A stretch of DNA of 64,000 nt from an uncultured Treponema sp. (GCA_947165895.1 CAMVCB010000006.1:248001-312000), one strand, 5' to 3'; shown: positions 1-10,113, numbered from the stretch's first letter. Numbers and translations: made by a program. Notes: generated by a model not told the origin, from the sequence alone.

Positions 1-1152
1 TTTAATCAGAATACAGTTGAAGACAAAACTTCTTCTCAGACTGAAAAAAAAGCAGAAAGTGATTCCATGCTGCAGATTCAGTCTTCCAAAATGGGAGGTC
101 TTGTAAATCAGCAGGAAGAAATGATTGCCCGTTCTTATATCATCATGAATCAGGTTGAGCTGTTGAAGTCTGCCGTCCGCGAAGGAGACATGCGTTCTGC
201 CCGCGAATCCTTTAATCAGCTGGCCCTGGACGCAAAAAATCTTCAGAACTCGCTTATGATTTCACATGACGAACTTTTAAGCTGCATCCACGATGATGTA
301 TTTTTGCAGAATCACAAGGATTTTCACGGATTTTTTGTACTTGCAAACGGGCGCAAATATCTTATTCCTTCGGAATTTGTCGTGGATGTTGTTACCGGAA
401 GTGCCCTCGATTATGAAGAAAAAATGAATCAGCGCTATCTGATTTATATTCAGGAAAATGAATCGGGAACCGAGCAGATTCGCGAAGAAATTCCTGTTTA
501 TGCACTTTCATCACTTTTGCCGGGCTCTCCTGTCAAAGAACACGCGGTGCTTGATTCAATCATAATTGTAAATTATCAGTCCCATAAAATCGGAATTATT
601 GTTGATAAAATGCAGAAGTTTGTTTCCCTTATCAGAAAGCCCATGCCGCCTGCCTTTGTCAATTTCCCGATTTTAAAAGGTCTTGCCTTTGACGAAAAAT
701 ACGACATGATTCCAATTCTGTACGTGCCGGAAATCATGAAAAAATTCCGAGCAATGAGGCCTTATGAGGTTAAGGTTTTTGAAGCTCATGCCAAAAAGCG
801 AATAGAACGCATTCTTGTAGTTGAAGATTCCGAAATCACCCGTCTTATTGAAAAAACAATTCTTGAAAATAACGGCTATCATGTAGAAATTGCCTGTGAC
901 GGTATTGAGGCCATGTCAAAAATCAAGGAAACCCAGTTTGATTTGATTTTGTGTGATGATGACATGCCGCGAATGAAGGGTGAAATTTTTCTTGATAACC
1001 TGCGCCGCATGGAAAATTATGTAAATATTCCGGTAATTGCGGTTTCGAATACGAATATTCCAAAGTCGGATGCTTTTATAAGCAAAGCTGACTTTAAACG
1101 CGATACTTTGATAGAAAAAATCAGGGAATTTTTTGATGGGGAAGTAAAATGA
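1..1152 (+). CDS. Chemotaxis CheW-like domain plus response-regulator receiver protein (C-terminal part of a hybrid CheA- or CheV-like protein), truncated by window start
   Basis: Frame 1 is open from nt 1, upstream of the first ATG at 67. CheW-like region (FFVLANGRKYLIPSEFVVDVV...IGIIVDKMQ) followed by a receiver (ILVVEDSEITRLIEKT...FDLILCDDDMPRMKG). Confidence 0.75.
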   Translation, partial: FNQNTVEDKTSSQTEKKAESDSMLQIQSSKMGGLVNQQEEMIARSYIIMNQVELLKSAVREGDMRSARESFNQLALDAKNLQNSLMISHDELLSCIHDDVFLQNHKDFHGFFVLANGRKYLIPSEFVVDVVTGSALDYEEKMNQRYLIYIQENESGTEQIREEIPVYALSSLLPGSPVKEHAVLDSIIIVNYQSHKIGIIVDKMQKFVSLIRKPMPPAFVNFPILKGLAFDEKYDMIPILYVPEIMKKFRAMRPYEVKVFEAHAKKRIERILVVEDSEITRLIEKTILENNGYHVEIACDGIEAMSKIKETQFDLILCDDDMPRMKGEIFLDNLRRMENYVNIPVIAVSNTNIPKSDAFISKADFKRDTLIEKIREFFDGEVK

Positions 1153-2927
1153 GTAAGAGGATATTAATTTTAGAGCCTTCTATAACCTTGCAGGAGGTTT
1201 TTAAGGAAAAAACAAAAAAATCAGAGCTGGAGCTTTCCTTTGATACAAACGGAATCAGAATGCTGGTTACCCTTTATAATATGCTTCCCGATGCAGTTTT
1301 GATTAATGCAAGGAATATGAATCCTTCCTGCGTTGAACTCTGCCGCCTTATCAAAAGCCTTGCCCGTTTTAAAAATATTCCGCTTGGCGTTTATGTAACA
1401 AGTGATTTTGTCTTTCCTGCTGAGTTTAAGACCACCTGCGGCGCTGATATGTTCATAATCTTCAAGCCTGATGAAATACTTTTGAATCTTGAAGAACTTT
1501 GTGCCAAAAAAGATACAAAGCTTGCCATGCCGGAAAAATACGACAGCATTAAAAACGGAAGTTTTCAGAAAATCTTTTTTATGTTTGAGCATCTTGAAGC
1601 CTTTTCCGAAATTATTGAAAAGCTTTTGAATCTTGTTGCCGAAGTCTGCGAAATCCCGGCTGCCGCAATATTTGTAAATGTTGATGACGGTGTGGAAGGC
1701 TTTTATATCTGCGGAAACAATTTTAAGCCTGAGGAAAGTGATAATTTTATTAAGGTCTGCGTAAATGACTATGAAAAGCTTTTTCCAAACCTTAATATGA
1801 CTGGCTTTACGCCAAGAAAGCTCCGTAACGAAATCGAGCTTGAAAAATACCATTCTGACATTATCCCGCTTTCCGCCTATGAGTTTTTTGAGTTTAAAAA
1901 TTCCCGGATGAAATCTTTTGGCAGTCTGCATGTTGTTCGTGAAGGGGCTTTTACCTCCAAACAGCAGGATATTTTTTCTTATCTTGTTAAGGAAGCGGCT
2001 CTGCTTCTGGAAACAGCCCTGCGTATGAAAAAGAAGATTAAGTTTGAGCGCAACATCCGTAAGGCCTTCAGCCGTTTTGTTCCCGAGCAGATTATTGATG
2101 AGCTTGTCGATGAGCAGGAAAACGAAAAAAAGACTAAAATTGGAGAAAAGCGTGACGTTGCAATTCTTTTCAGTGATATCCGCTCCTTTACAAATATAAG
2201 CGAGCATAACAAGCCGGAAGTAATCGTAGGATTTTTGAACCGCTATTTTACGATTATGACTACAATTATAAAAAAACATGGCGGTACTGTTGATAAATTT
2301 ATAGGGGATGCAATCATGGCGGTTTTTGGAGCTCCTATCAGTTATGAAGACAATGCCCGCCGCGCTGTTGCCGCCGCTTATGAAATGAAGGAAGCCCTTG
2401 CATCTGTTCCTCTTGAAGATCTTGTGCTTCCTGACGGCATGATTTTTGATACGGGAATCGGCATTCACTATGGAGATGTAATTGTTGGTTCCATAGGTTC
2501 TGATGATAAAACTGATTATTCTGTAATCGGTGACAACGTAAACCTTGCAAGCCGTCTTGAAGGTCTTACTAAAAAATACGGCGCAAAAATTCTTGTAAGC
2601 GGCTCTGTAAAAAATGAAGTTAAAGCTGAGGAATTTATTTTCCGCCATCTTGACGACGTAAAAGTTAAGGGTAAGGCAAAAGCTGTTCCGATTTTTGCCC
2701 TTGACCGTGACATTTGTGAATATTCTGCTGATTACCGGGATGCTTATGAAAAGGGCTTTGCCCTCTATCACAAGGGAGTGTGGAGTCTTGCCCGCGAATA
2801 TTTTGAAAAGGCTCTGGAAGCCTGTCCTCAGGATAAGGCAACAAAGCTTATGCTGGCCCGCTGTGAGGATTTTATAAAAAATCCACCGCAAAACTGGGAC
2901 GGCGCCATAGCTTTTAATGAAAAATAA
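1149..2927 (+). CDS. Class III adenylate cyclase with degenerate N-terminal receiver-like domain and C-terminal TPR-like segment
   Basis: Cyclase motifs VAILFSDIRSFT, GGTVDKFIGDAIMAVFGAP and TDYSVIGDNVNLASRLE. ATGA overlap with the previous CDS. Confidence 0.88.
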   Translation: MSKRILILEPSITLQEVFKEKTKKSELELSFDTNGIRMLVTLYNMLPDAVLINARNMNPSCVELCRLIKSLARFKNIPLGVYVTSDFVFPAEFKTTCGADMFIIFKPDEILLNLEELCAKKDTKLAMPEKYDSIKNGSFQKIFFMFEHLEAFSEIIEKLLNLVAEVCEIPAAAIFVNVDDGVEGFYICGNNFKPEESDNFIKVCVNDYEKLFPNLNMTGFTPRKLRNEIELEKYHSDIIPLSAYEFFEFKNSRMKSFGSLHVVREGAFTSKQQDIFSYLVKEAALLLETALRMKKKIKFERNIRKAFSRFVPEQIIDELVDEQENEKKTKIGEKRDVAILFSDIRSFTNISEHNKPEVIVGFLNRYFTIMTTIIKKHGGTVDKFIGDAIMAVFGAPISYEDNARRAVAAAYEMKEALASVPLEDLVLPDGMIFDTGIGIHYGDVIVGSIGSDDKTDYSVIGDNVNLASRLEGLTKKYGAKILVSGSVKNEVKAEEFIFRHLDDVKVKGKAKAVPIFALDRDICEYSADYRDAYEKGFALYHKGVWSLAREYFEKALEACPQDKATKLMLARCEDFIKNPPQNWDGAIAFNEK

Positions 2928-2951
2928 ATGAAAATATAATATACTCTCCCT

Positions 2952-4415
2952 ATGAAAATTAAAAAAATAAGTCTTTTTATACCACTTTCTGTGCTTTTGT
3001 GGTCAGCAGCCTGGTCACAAAGTCAGATTTCCTACAGCGGAAGCCCGACTTACAGCCTTGTTGAGCGCACGGATCTCCTTCGTTATGACAATAATAAGTA
3101 TGTCGGCCTTACCAGCAGGGAAGTTCGTTCTTTTATTACGCCGGTTTCCCAGAACAACGGTTATTTATATGAAGGAAACTTTTTTGTAAACGAAAAAACT
3201 CAGAGGGATTCTTCTTCGGTTGCAGCCGGCATTCACGATTCAATTCTTTCGGTTTTCAGGATTGGAAAGGACGGAGTTTTGACCATGGTGGAAGACCACG
3301 GCTACCCAAGCTTCAGAAGCTTTCCTAGCTATCCGGCTCACCAGATACAGGTGGGAGAACGCTGGCAGGCAAAGGCTGAAAGGGCGGTTGATCCTTTGAA
3401 CAAGGGAATCGTTACAAAAATGCCAATTTACGTGGAATATACTTATGCTGGAGATGAAAGTCTGAACGGGCAGCCTGTTTACCGCATTAATGCCCAGTGG
3501 GCCACCCGCTACGGAATGGGAAGCGGTACTTCCTATATTGACTGGGGCGGGGACAGGGAGCTGCAGAAGGCTGTGGGGACCCATAAGGCTACGATTCTTG
3601 TAAGTAAGGCAAGCGGGGCAGCCCTTGTTGTCCGTGACACCGTAGATGAAACTTTTGTTTATGCAGACGGAAATCAGGTTCACCTTAAGGGAACAATTAA
3701 CCTCTTTACTGAATATCCGCCGGCTGTGGACCGCGACAGACTTCTTCCTGCTCTGCGCCGCTTTGCCATGATTGATGAAGAGGAAGAGAAAAAACTCAGG
3801 TCTGTGTCTGTGCCGGACACTACTGTGGCAGTTCTTGTGGAAAAAGAGCCTGTAAAAAAAGAAGAGCTGCCTTTTGATAATGATATTGCGGCTGAGCCTG
3901 TGGATATTGCGATGGCAGACCTTACTGATGACAGGCAGCTGTCTGAGCCCTACACCGATAATCTGGAGCCGCAGCATCAAAGAGATTTGACTACAGCCTT
4001 CCAGGCAGACCCATTACCTGAACTTCCAAAGAAAAACGAAGCCGCAATCACGGTTGATCAGACTCCGGCAGGCCTCCGCCTTACAATCCTTGATTTGCAG
4101 TTTGAAGCCGACAGTGAGCGCCTTCTTCCGGGTGAAACAAAACGCCTTGATAATATTGCGGCAGTCCTGAAAGAAGCGGGACAATCTCAGTTTTTGATTG
4201 AAGGACATACAGCCCGGGTCGGAAACAGTACTGACGGCGAAATGGAACTTTCCCTGAGCCGAGCCCGCTCTATTGCGGAAGCTCTTGCAAAAAGGGGAAT
4301 CCAGCCGGGACGCTTTATCTGTAAGGGCAGTGGAGGCAATAAGCCGATTGCTGACAACTCCACGGCAGAAGGGCGGGCAAGAAACCGCCGCGTTGAAATT
4401 ACAATTTTGGAATAA
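2952..4415 (+). CDS. OmpA-family outer membrane/peptidoglycan-associated protein
   Basis: Signal peptide; C-terminal OmpA motif (FLIEGHTARVGNSTDGEMELSLSRARSIAEAL...GRARNRRVEI). Confidence 0.85.
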   Translation: MKIKKISLFIPLSVLLWSAAWSQSQISYSGSPTYSLVERTDLLRYDNNKYVGLTSREVRSFITPVSQNNGYLYEGNFFVNEKTQRDSSSVAAGIHDSILSVFRIGKDGVLTMVEDHGYPSFRSFPSYPAHQIQVGERWQAKAERAVDPLNKGIVTKMPIYVEYTYAGDESLNGQPVYRINAQWATRYGMGSGTSYIDWGGDRELQKAVGTHKATILVSKASGAALVVRDTVDETFVYADGNQVHLKGTINLFTEYPPAVDRDRLLPALRRFAMIDEEEEKKLRSVSVPDTTVAVLVEKEPVKKEELPFDNDIAAEPVDIAMADLTDDRQLSEPYTDNLEPQHQRDLTTAFQADPLPELPKKNEAAITVDQTPAGLRLTILDLQFEADSERLLPGETKRLDNIAAVLKEAGQSQFLIEGHTARVGNSTDGEMELSLSRARSIAEALAKRGIQPGRFICKGSGGNKPIADNSTAEGRARNRRVEITILE

Positions 4416-4445
4416 GGATAGAAAATCAAAATAAACAGGAAAATT

Positions 4446-5153
4446 ATGACAGAAGAAGAAAAAGAAACTTTATACACAGAAATTAATGAGCTTTTGGATA
4501 TTTTTAATCAGTTCAGCCCCATTCAGGCAAACGGTTCTTATGTTATTGAATCTGTAAAACCATGTATTTTAGAAATGGCTGATTACATTATAAAAGATAA
4601 AAATGAGTCGGCCGCTCTTTGTGACTGGATGGATTCATCAGATTTCTGGACTGCGCCGGCCAGCACCCGTTTTCACGGAAATTTTAAAGCCGGGCTCAGC
4701 CTTCACACCCTTAAGGTTATTCAGCAGGCTCTGCTTCTGGCTCGTCCTATTCTGGAAAACTTCTGGGCAAGCCCTGATGCAGAAAAATATCCTGTAACTG
4801 CGGAAGATATTTTTGTTGCGGCTCTGGTTCATGATTTTTGTAAAACTGATTTTTACGGCGTTGAATACCGCAATACAAAGGACATCACAGGAAACTGGAT
4901 TAAACAGCCTTTTTATAAATCAAAGGGCGAAAACCGTAATCTTGGCCACGGAAACGAATCTGTTCTTAAGCTTGTCGAAATCATGCCGTCATACATTAAA
5001 AAGCGTCATGTTCTGGAAGCTGTCAGCCGCCACATGGGATTTTCTGATTTGAGTGAATCTGAAAGCTACAACTATTCAAATTTTTTGCAGAATCCTCTGG
5101 TAGTGCTGATTCAGCTTGCTGACGAAACTGCGGCTCAGTGGTATAATTGTTAG
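4446..5153 (+). CDS. HD-domain family hydrolase-like protein
   Basis: LHTLKVIQQAL...VAALVHDFCKTDFYG pattern. Confidence 0.6.
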   Translation: MTEEEKETLYTEINELLDIFNQFSPIQANGSYVIESVKPCILEMADYIIKDKNESAALCDWMDSSDFWTAPASTRFHGNFKAGLSLHTLKVIQQALLLARPILENFWASPDAEKYPVTAEDIFVAALVHDFCKTDFYGVEYRNTKDITGNWIKQPFYKSKGENRNLGHGNESVLKLVEIMPSYIKKRHVLEAVSRHMGFSDLSESESYNYSNFLQNPLVVLIQLADETAAQWYNC

Positions 5154-5201
5154 GATAGTTTGCGTAATTTCAGGTAAAAACGTTTTGGAGAAAGTTTTAT
5201 A

Positions 5202-8200
5202 ATGAAAATTTTTGGAATTACTAAACATTTAAATAGGGGGGGGCGTGCCAGAATTTTGGCGCTTAGCCTCTTTATTTTGATTCTCAGCGTTTTTTCCTGT
5301 GCAAATGATGCAGTTATAGATGATTTTACAAATCCTGTTATTTCAGATTCAGCAGAAAAGATTATATTTTCGGGCAGCCTGAACATTGAGGGGGCATGTC
5401 CCGGGGCTTTATCAAAAATCAGTAATGAAAGTGAAGTTACAGGGCGTTCTGCTTTTCCTTCCCTAGTAACTTCAGAAACATCAGATGTAAAATATTATAT
5501 AAGTGCCAGAGCTACAGGGCCTGAAGGCATTTCAGAAGAAATAAAAGGCAGTGTTGACCAGACTGCAAAAAGCTATTTAATCGGACTTACAATCGGAAGA
5601 ACTTATACAGTAACTGCAAGCCTTAAAAAGACTTTGGCCGGGGGCCAGCAGGTAACCGTTATGGAAGATGAATGGGAAAACGTGACACCTTCCCGTACAA
5701 ACACAAGCCTGACACATGACTTTATTTTAAAACCTGCGAAAGAAGGAAATGGCAGCATTAAACTTGAAATGACGCTTCCTTCAGGAATAGATTGTCCCAG
5801 TCTGAGCGGTGATGAAATCGAAAGTACAATACAATTTCATGATGACTACACTACAGCAATAGCCACAATTTCTGTAGATGTCATTCCGGCCGGAACATAT
5901 AATATTACAATAAATTTTTACAAGTCTTCTCGCAAATTTCTTTTGTATTCAATTCCTCAGACAATCAATGTTTTTGCAGGAATGGAGACTAACACCTGGC
6001 AGGACGATGGAAGTTCAAATTCCCCGATTTCGGCCGGCAAATTTGTACTTACAGATGAAATTATAAAAAACTATCAGCGTACGATTTTTTATGTCAGCGA
6101 AAAAGATTTTACAGGAAAAGCAATTGAAAACGGACAGACAAGAACTGGAAGCCCTTATGCACCCTTTGCTTCACTTTCTGATGCATTAAATACAATTGCG
6201 AATAATAACAAAGCTGAAGATTACAGAATCTTTATCGGCGGAAGTGTAAGTGGAAAAACACAAATTTCAACATTAATAAAGACTGAAAATGCAAAATCAC
6301 TTATTATCGAAGGATTTACAGGAAACAGCTCAGATTGTCTTGTGGGAGATGGAAGTGGTTCTGTTCTTACTGTAGAAAGTTCAGTTCCCCTTACCATAAA
6401 GAATCTTACAATTACAGGCGGAAGTGCCGAACATGGCGGCGGAATAAATATGACTGCCGGTTCTAACGTAACGCTTGATGCCGGCGCTCTGATTGGAGAA
6501 GATAAGACAAGCCTGCCAGATTCAAGTTCATACGGAAACAAGGCAACAAAAGGTGGCGGCGGTATTTACAATACACAAGGTGCTCTTGTATTAAAGAAAG
6601 GTTCTAAAGTCTGCTATAACTATGAAGGTTCTTCCAGCTACAATGGCGGTGAAGGCGGCGGCGGAATAAAACTTTTTGGCGGAAGTCTTACAATTTACGA
6701 TGGTGCAGTTGTTTCTTATAATAAAACTACCACCCGCGGTGGTGGTGTTGATATAGATAAAGGTTCTTCTAATGCAAGCTTTGTAATGACTGGTGGTGAA
6801 ATAATTCATAATGATTCAACCGGCTGGGGCGGTGGTGTTATGATGCGCACCGTTAATTGCAGCTTTGATTTTAAGAGTGGAAAAATCAGTTATAATGCTG
6901 TTTCTGGTACAAGCAGCGGCTGGGCTCCAAATGGTGGCGGCATTTTTATGGATGGCGGAATCTTTACAATGAGCGGTGATGCCGAAATTTCTTATAACAC
7001 AGCTAACCTATATAATGGTGGTATTAGATTTGTCGGAGAAAGCTGTGAAGTTCATTTAAATGGCGGCGTAATTAAAAATAATAAGGCTTTAGGCGGAGGA
7101 GCCGGTGCTGTCAGCATGGGAGGAAACCCTATAGCATTTACAATGAGCGGTTCAATTTCTATTCCTTTTGATGTTGAAGGAGATTCAGAACATAAAAATG
7201 ATATTGAGCTTGCTGATGGAAAAGTTATAAAAATTACAGGTCCTCTTAGTCGTAAGGATACAAATCCGATTGCAACAATTATGCCTCAATCATATTCACG
7301 AGGTAGAACTCTTGTTGAAGCAGATGGTATAAATGTAACTGACCTTACCCCTTACAAAGATTTCTTTGCTGTTAAAAATACAGACTGGTTAGTAAATCTT
7401 TCTGCTGATAAGAAAAAGCTTGTGCTTGATTCTCCGATTTATGTTGCGGGAAGCAATCATCAAGTCTGCACCGCTGATGGTTCGTATAGCGGCACCGGTG
7501 AAAAATCAGCTCCTTACGCTTCAATTGAACAGGCTATTTATGCAATCAACGATTTGAATAATAACAATGCCCAATACACAATTCTGATTGACGGCGAAAT
7601 TAATAGTTCCCAAATAATTCCGGCCGATGTAAAAGCTTCATATATTACCTTGAAGGGAGCAAGCGGAAATACATTTGATAAAATTAACGCAACTGGTGTA
7701 AGCGCACCTGCGCTTACAATTGCACTTGAATCTGCTTCTAAAGCTGTAGATATCCAGAACCTTACCATTACTGGCGGAAATGCTGTAAATGGCGGCGGTA
7801 TTCTTATTGGAGATTCAGCAGTTGTATTCCTTGGTAATGACCTTATAATAACAGGCAATACCGCCTCTGGTCTTGGTGGCGGAGTATATGCACCAAACGG
7901 AGTAAATGTAAGCGGAAATGTCGAAATTAAAGGGAATACAGATTCTGCTTCTACCCCAAATCCTTCTAACCTTTACCTTCCGTCAGGAAAGAAAGTAAAT
8001 GTTACAGGGGCACTTACAAATGGTAGTAAAAAGGCAAAAATCGGAATATCAACAGCAGATGAGCCGAGCCTTACAAGTAAGGTTACCTTTACTATAGATT
8101 ACGGAAAATATAATTCCAGCGTTGCCCCAGGCACTTACTTCACCGGCGACAAGTGGACAGTAGCCACCGGTAGTGATGACGAAGCCGTACTCGCTGCCAG

Positions 8201-9431
8201 CGGCGGTAACATCACCATCGAGCCGATTTATGAAGATATTACAATCAGTATAGACAAAACTGCTGTATTGAAGAGTGCCGAAGACAAAACTCTGACCTTT
8301 ACGGTAAAAGCTAAAGTAAACGGAAGTGATACTATTCTTGCTATTGGAAATGATACTGAAGCCGGTCAGATCCCTCTTACATACGCAGTTACTTATCACG
8401 GTGAAACTGTCCCAGCATCATTCTACACTGTGGGCACAGGAACAAATGCAAACAAACTTACCCTTGGTGACAATCTGCCTCTTGGAGATTACATGGTAAG
8501 TGTAAGTACTGTCTACAATGGAAAAACATACGGTGGAAATTTCCCTGTGAATATTAATAACGTTATTGTTTACTCTGCTTCTGAAGCTGTTACAGAAATT
8601 GCCAATATGACCGGTGAAAATACAATAAAACTCACGGGCTCAGAACTTACAGGTTTATCAACTGCAATTAAAAAACGATATAGACAGGATAAATCTTTAA
8701 GGATTACTCTTGATTTATCTGACGTTGAAGTTGAATCATTATCTAAATGTTGTAATACAGAATATGGAATTAAATCTATTATACTTCCTTCGTCGTTAAA
8801 AAGTTTCAGGTATGATGAAACGCAATGGGGGGCTGGATACCAAATTGAAGCATATATTATAAGTGATACAAATCAATATTTCAGTACTCAAGACGGCGTT
8901 CTTTATAACAAGAATAAAACAGACTTGATTCTTTATCCAAGAAATAAAGCTGATGAAGAATTTACTTTACCATCAACGGTAACATCGATAAAGGCTTTTG
9001 CTATGTCATCAAGTAAAGTTAAAAAAATTAATGGACTTGCACAGCTAAAATCTATTAGCGAAGGCGCCTTTGAATCTGTCGCTATTGAAGAAGCTGATCT
9101 TTCAGGTCTTACAATTACTGATATAGGAATGGATACACTTCGATCTTGCACAAGTTTAAAAAAAGTAATTCTTTCAAGCACAGTTAGCAGTTTGGGGTTT
9201 AGAGTATTTTATGGATGTTCAAGTTTGACCGAAATTCATTTTAAAAGAACAAGCCCGCCATCATTGTCCAAAGCTGATGGTAATCCGGAGTTTTCAGGTT
9301 GTAACAACAGTCTCAAATTTTATGTTCCTGCAGGCAGTAAATCAAGTTATACAAATTCTACAAATTTTACCAACTCACAATATAATTATTTTGCCGGCAG
9401 TGGTCTTGCGGACAGAATTATTGAAGAATAA
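5202..9431 (+). CDS. Large surface lipoprotein: two PMP-like right-handed beta-helix regions (GGG/NLTITGG repeats) and C-terminal BspA-like leucine-rich repeat
   Basis: Lipobox ILSVFSC; two parallel modules (SPYAPFASLSDAL...NLTITGGSAEHGGGI and APYASIEQAIYAI...NLTITGGNAVNGGGI); C-terminal LRR_5-like repeats. Confidence 0.8.
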   Translation: MKIFGITKHLNRGGRARILALSLFILILSVFSCANDAVIDDFTNPVISDSAEKIIFSGSLNIEGACPGALSKISNESEVTGRSAFPSLVTSETSDVKYYISARATGPEGISEEIKGSVDQTAKSYLIGLTIGRTYTVTASLKKTLAGGQQVTVMEDEWENVTPSRTNTSLTHDFILKPAKEGNGSIKLEMTLPSGIDCPSLSGDEIESTIQFHDDYTTAIATISVDVIPAGTYNITINFYKSSRKFLLYSIPQTINVFAGMETNTWQDDGSSNSPISAGKFVLTDEIIKNYQRTIFYVSEKDFTGKAIENGQTRTGSPYAPFASLSDALNTIANNNKAEDYRIFIGGSVSGKTQISTLIKTENAKSLIIEGFTGNSSDCLVGDGSGSVLTVESSVPLTIKNLTITGGSAEHGGGINMTAGSNVTLDAGALIGEDKTSLPDSSSYGNKATKGGGGIYNTQGALVLKKGSKVCYNYEGSSSYNGGEGGGGIKLFGGSLTIYDGAVVSYNKTTTRGGGVDIDKGSSNASFVMTGGEIIHNDSTGWGGGVMMRTVNCSFDFKSGKISYNAVSGTSSGWAPNGGGIFMDGGIFTMSGDAEISYNTANLYNGGIRFVGESCEVHLNGGVIKNNKALGGGAGAVSMGGNPIAFTMSGSISIPFDVEGDSEHKNDIELADGKVIKITGPLSRKDTNPIATIMPQSYSRGRTLVEADGINVTDLTPYKDFFAVKNTDWLVNLSADKKKLVLDSPIYVAGSNHQVCTADGSYSGTGEKSAPYASIEQAIYAINDLNNNNAQYTILIDGEINSSQIIPADVKASYITLKGASGNTFDKINATGVSAPALTIALESASKAVDIQNLTITGGNAVNGGGILIGDSAVVFLGNDLIITGNTASGLGGGVYAPNGVNVSGNVEIKGNTDSASTPNPSNLYLPSGKKVNVTGALTNGSKKAKIGISTADEPSLTSKVTFTIDYGKYNSSVAPGTYFTGDKWTVATGSDDEAVLAASGGNITIEPIYEDITISIDKTAVLKSAEDKTLTFTVKAKVNGSDTILAIGNDTEAGQIPLTYAVTYHGETVPASFYTVGTGTNANKLTLGDNLPLGDYMVSVSTVYNGKTYGGNFPVNINNVIVYSASEAVTEIANMTGENTIKLTGSELTGLSTAIKKRYRQDKSLRITLDLSDVEVESLSKCCNTEYGIKSIILPSSLKSFRYDETQWGAGYQIEAYIISDTNQYFSTQDGVLYNKNKTDLILYPRNKADEEFTLPSTVTSIKAFAMSSSKVKKINGLAQLKSISEGAFESVAIEEADLSGLTITDIGMDTLRSCTSLKKVILSSTVSSLGFRVFYGCSSLTEIHFKRTSPPSLSKADGNPEFSGCNNSLKFYVPAGSKSSYTNSTNFTNSQYNYFAGSGLADRIIEE
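5236..5243 (+). repeat. Poly-G (G8) tract inside the 5' end of the lipoprotein ORF
   Basis: Direct reading: aaata GGGGGGGG cgtgcc. Confidence 0.95.
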
Positions 9432-9450
9432 AAATCTTATTGTACCAGGC

Positions 9451-9483
9451 AAAAAAATACCCGACCACAATCAGTGGCCGGGT
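9451..9483 (-). terminator. Rho-independent terminator for the minus-strand Rpn remnant
   Basis: Stem ACCCGaCCAC/GTGGcCGGGT with loop aatca; on the minus strand it is followed by ATTTTTTT. Confidence 0.75.
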
Positions 9484-9492
9484 TTGCCATGT

Positions 9493-9891
9493 TTATTCAA
9501 CTATAATCTGCTTTTGTAATTCCAGAACCTTTTCAAGCGGAAGTTTTACACATTTTGCAATAACTTCAGGAGTTACATTTTCTTTTAATAATTCAGTTGC
9601 ACTTTCAATAGCTTTCAGCAGCTGGCCTTCGGCTATGCCTTCCGCGCGGATAGTTTTCTCATATGCTTCCTGGTCAAATTCAGTCAGACTCAAACCAATA
9701 ATCTCCTGTTTCTGTTCCTTGAATAAACCGTCAAGCAGCCTGTTATTTATGGCATCATCAACGGCATTTTTTACAGCATCGGCAGTGCTTTCGCCCTTGG
9801 AAAGTCTCAGCCGTACATTTGCAACAAAGCTTGAATAATCATACAATGCCTTGCACTTTTTTTGAAGTATATGTAATTTAAGGTGGCACAC
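9493..9891 (-). pseudogene. C-terminal remnant of Rpn/PD-(D/E)XK-type putative transposase/nuclease
   Basis: LYDYSSFVANVRLRLSKGESTADAVKNAVDDAINNRLLDGLFKEQKQEI resembles the C-terminal half of Rpn-family proteins from memory. The catalytic N-terminus is absent. Confidence 0.6.
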
Positions 9892-10018
9892 GGCGCGAGC
9901 GTGGAACCGCGCCGAAGGCGGCCACTGGACTGAGAGAGGCTTTGCCGAACGAGGGAAGCGGCTGGAGCGGCAGCGGAACGGTGGAAGGCGAATGGGTGTG
10001 AAGTTTCGCCTGAAAATA
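9880..10018. repeat. GC-rich non-coding segment in an AT-rich context, possible dispersed repeat
   Basis: Abrupt composition change (ggcacacggcgcgagcgtggaaccgcgccgaaggcggcc...ggctggagcggcagcggaacggtgg). Confidence 0.4.
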
Positions 10019-10113
10019 ATCTCACCATATTTAATTTTTAATGCAAATTTGATATTATTTATGTTAATTATTTTTTAATTTTGGCCCCGGACGGGCTTAG
10101 ACAAGGACGAAAA

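Noticed and set aside
1221-2891. 556-aa ORF antisense to the adenylate cyclase
   Set aside because: Composition (F/K/N-rich, no domain-like motifs) looks like a by-product of codon bias on the sense strand; similar antisense ORFs occur at 3240-3980, 11416-12102 and 40318-41037.
5202-9431. GGCGG repeats in the lipoprotein gene as a CRISPR-like or tandem DNA array
   Set aside because: They are imperfect protein-level beta-helix repeats with irregular spacing, not DNA direct repeats with spacers.
9440-9838. Plus-strand 132-aa ORF
   Set aside because: Antisense to the Rpn-like remnant, which has recognizable family-like sequence and its own terminator.
9930-9960. CTGAGA motif in the GC-rich block as a possible TPP riboswitch (thiN is in the window)
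   Set aside because: The other conserved TPP aptamer strands (ACCTGATCTGG..., GCGTAGGGAA) are missing, and it is upstream of metG, not thiN.
10081-10113. N-terminal extension of metG from the TTG at 10081
   Set aside because: MNRRLITAALPYVNN is the normal MetRS N-terminus and the ATG at 10114 has an SD (aagga).
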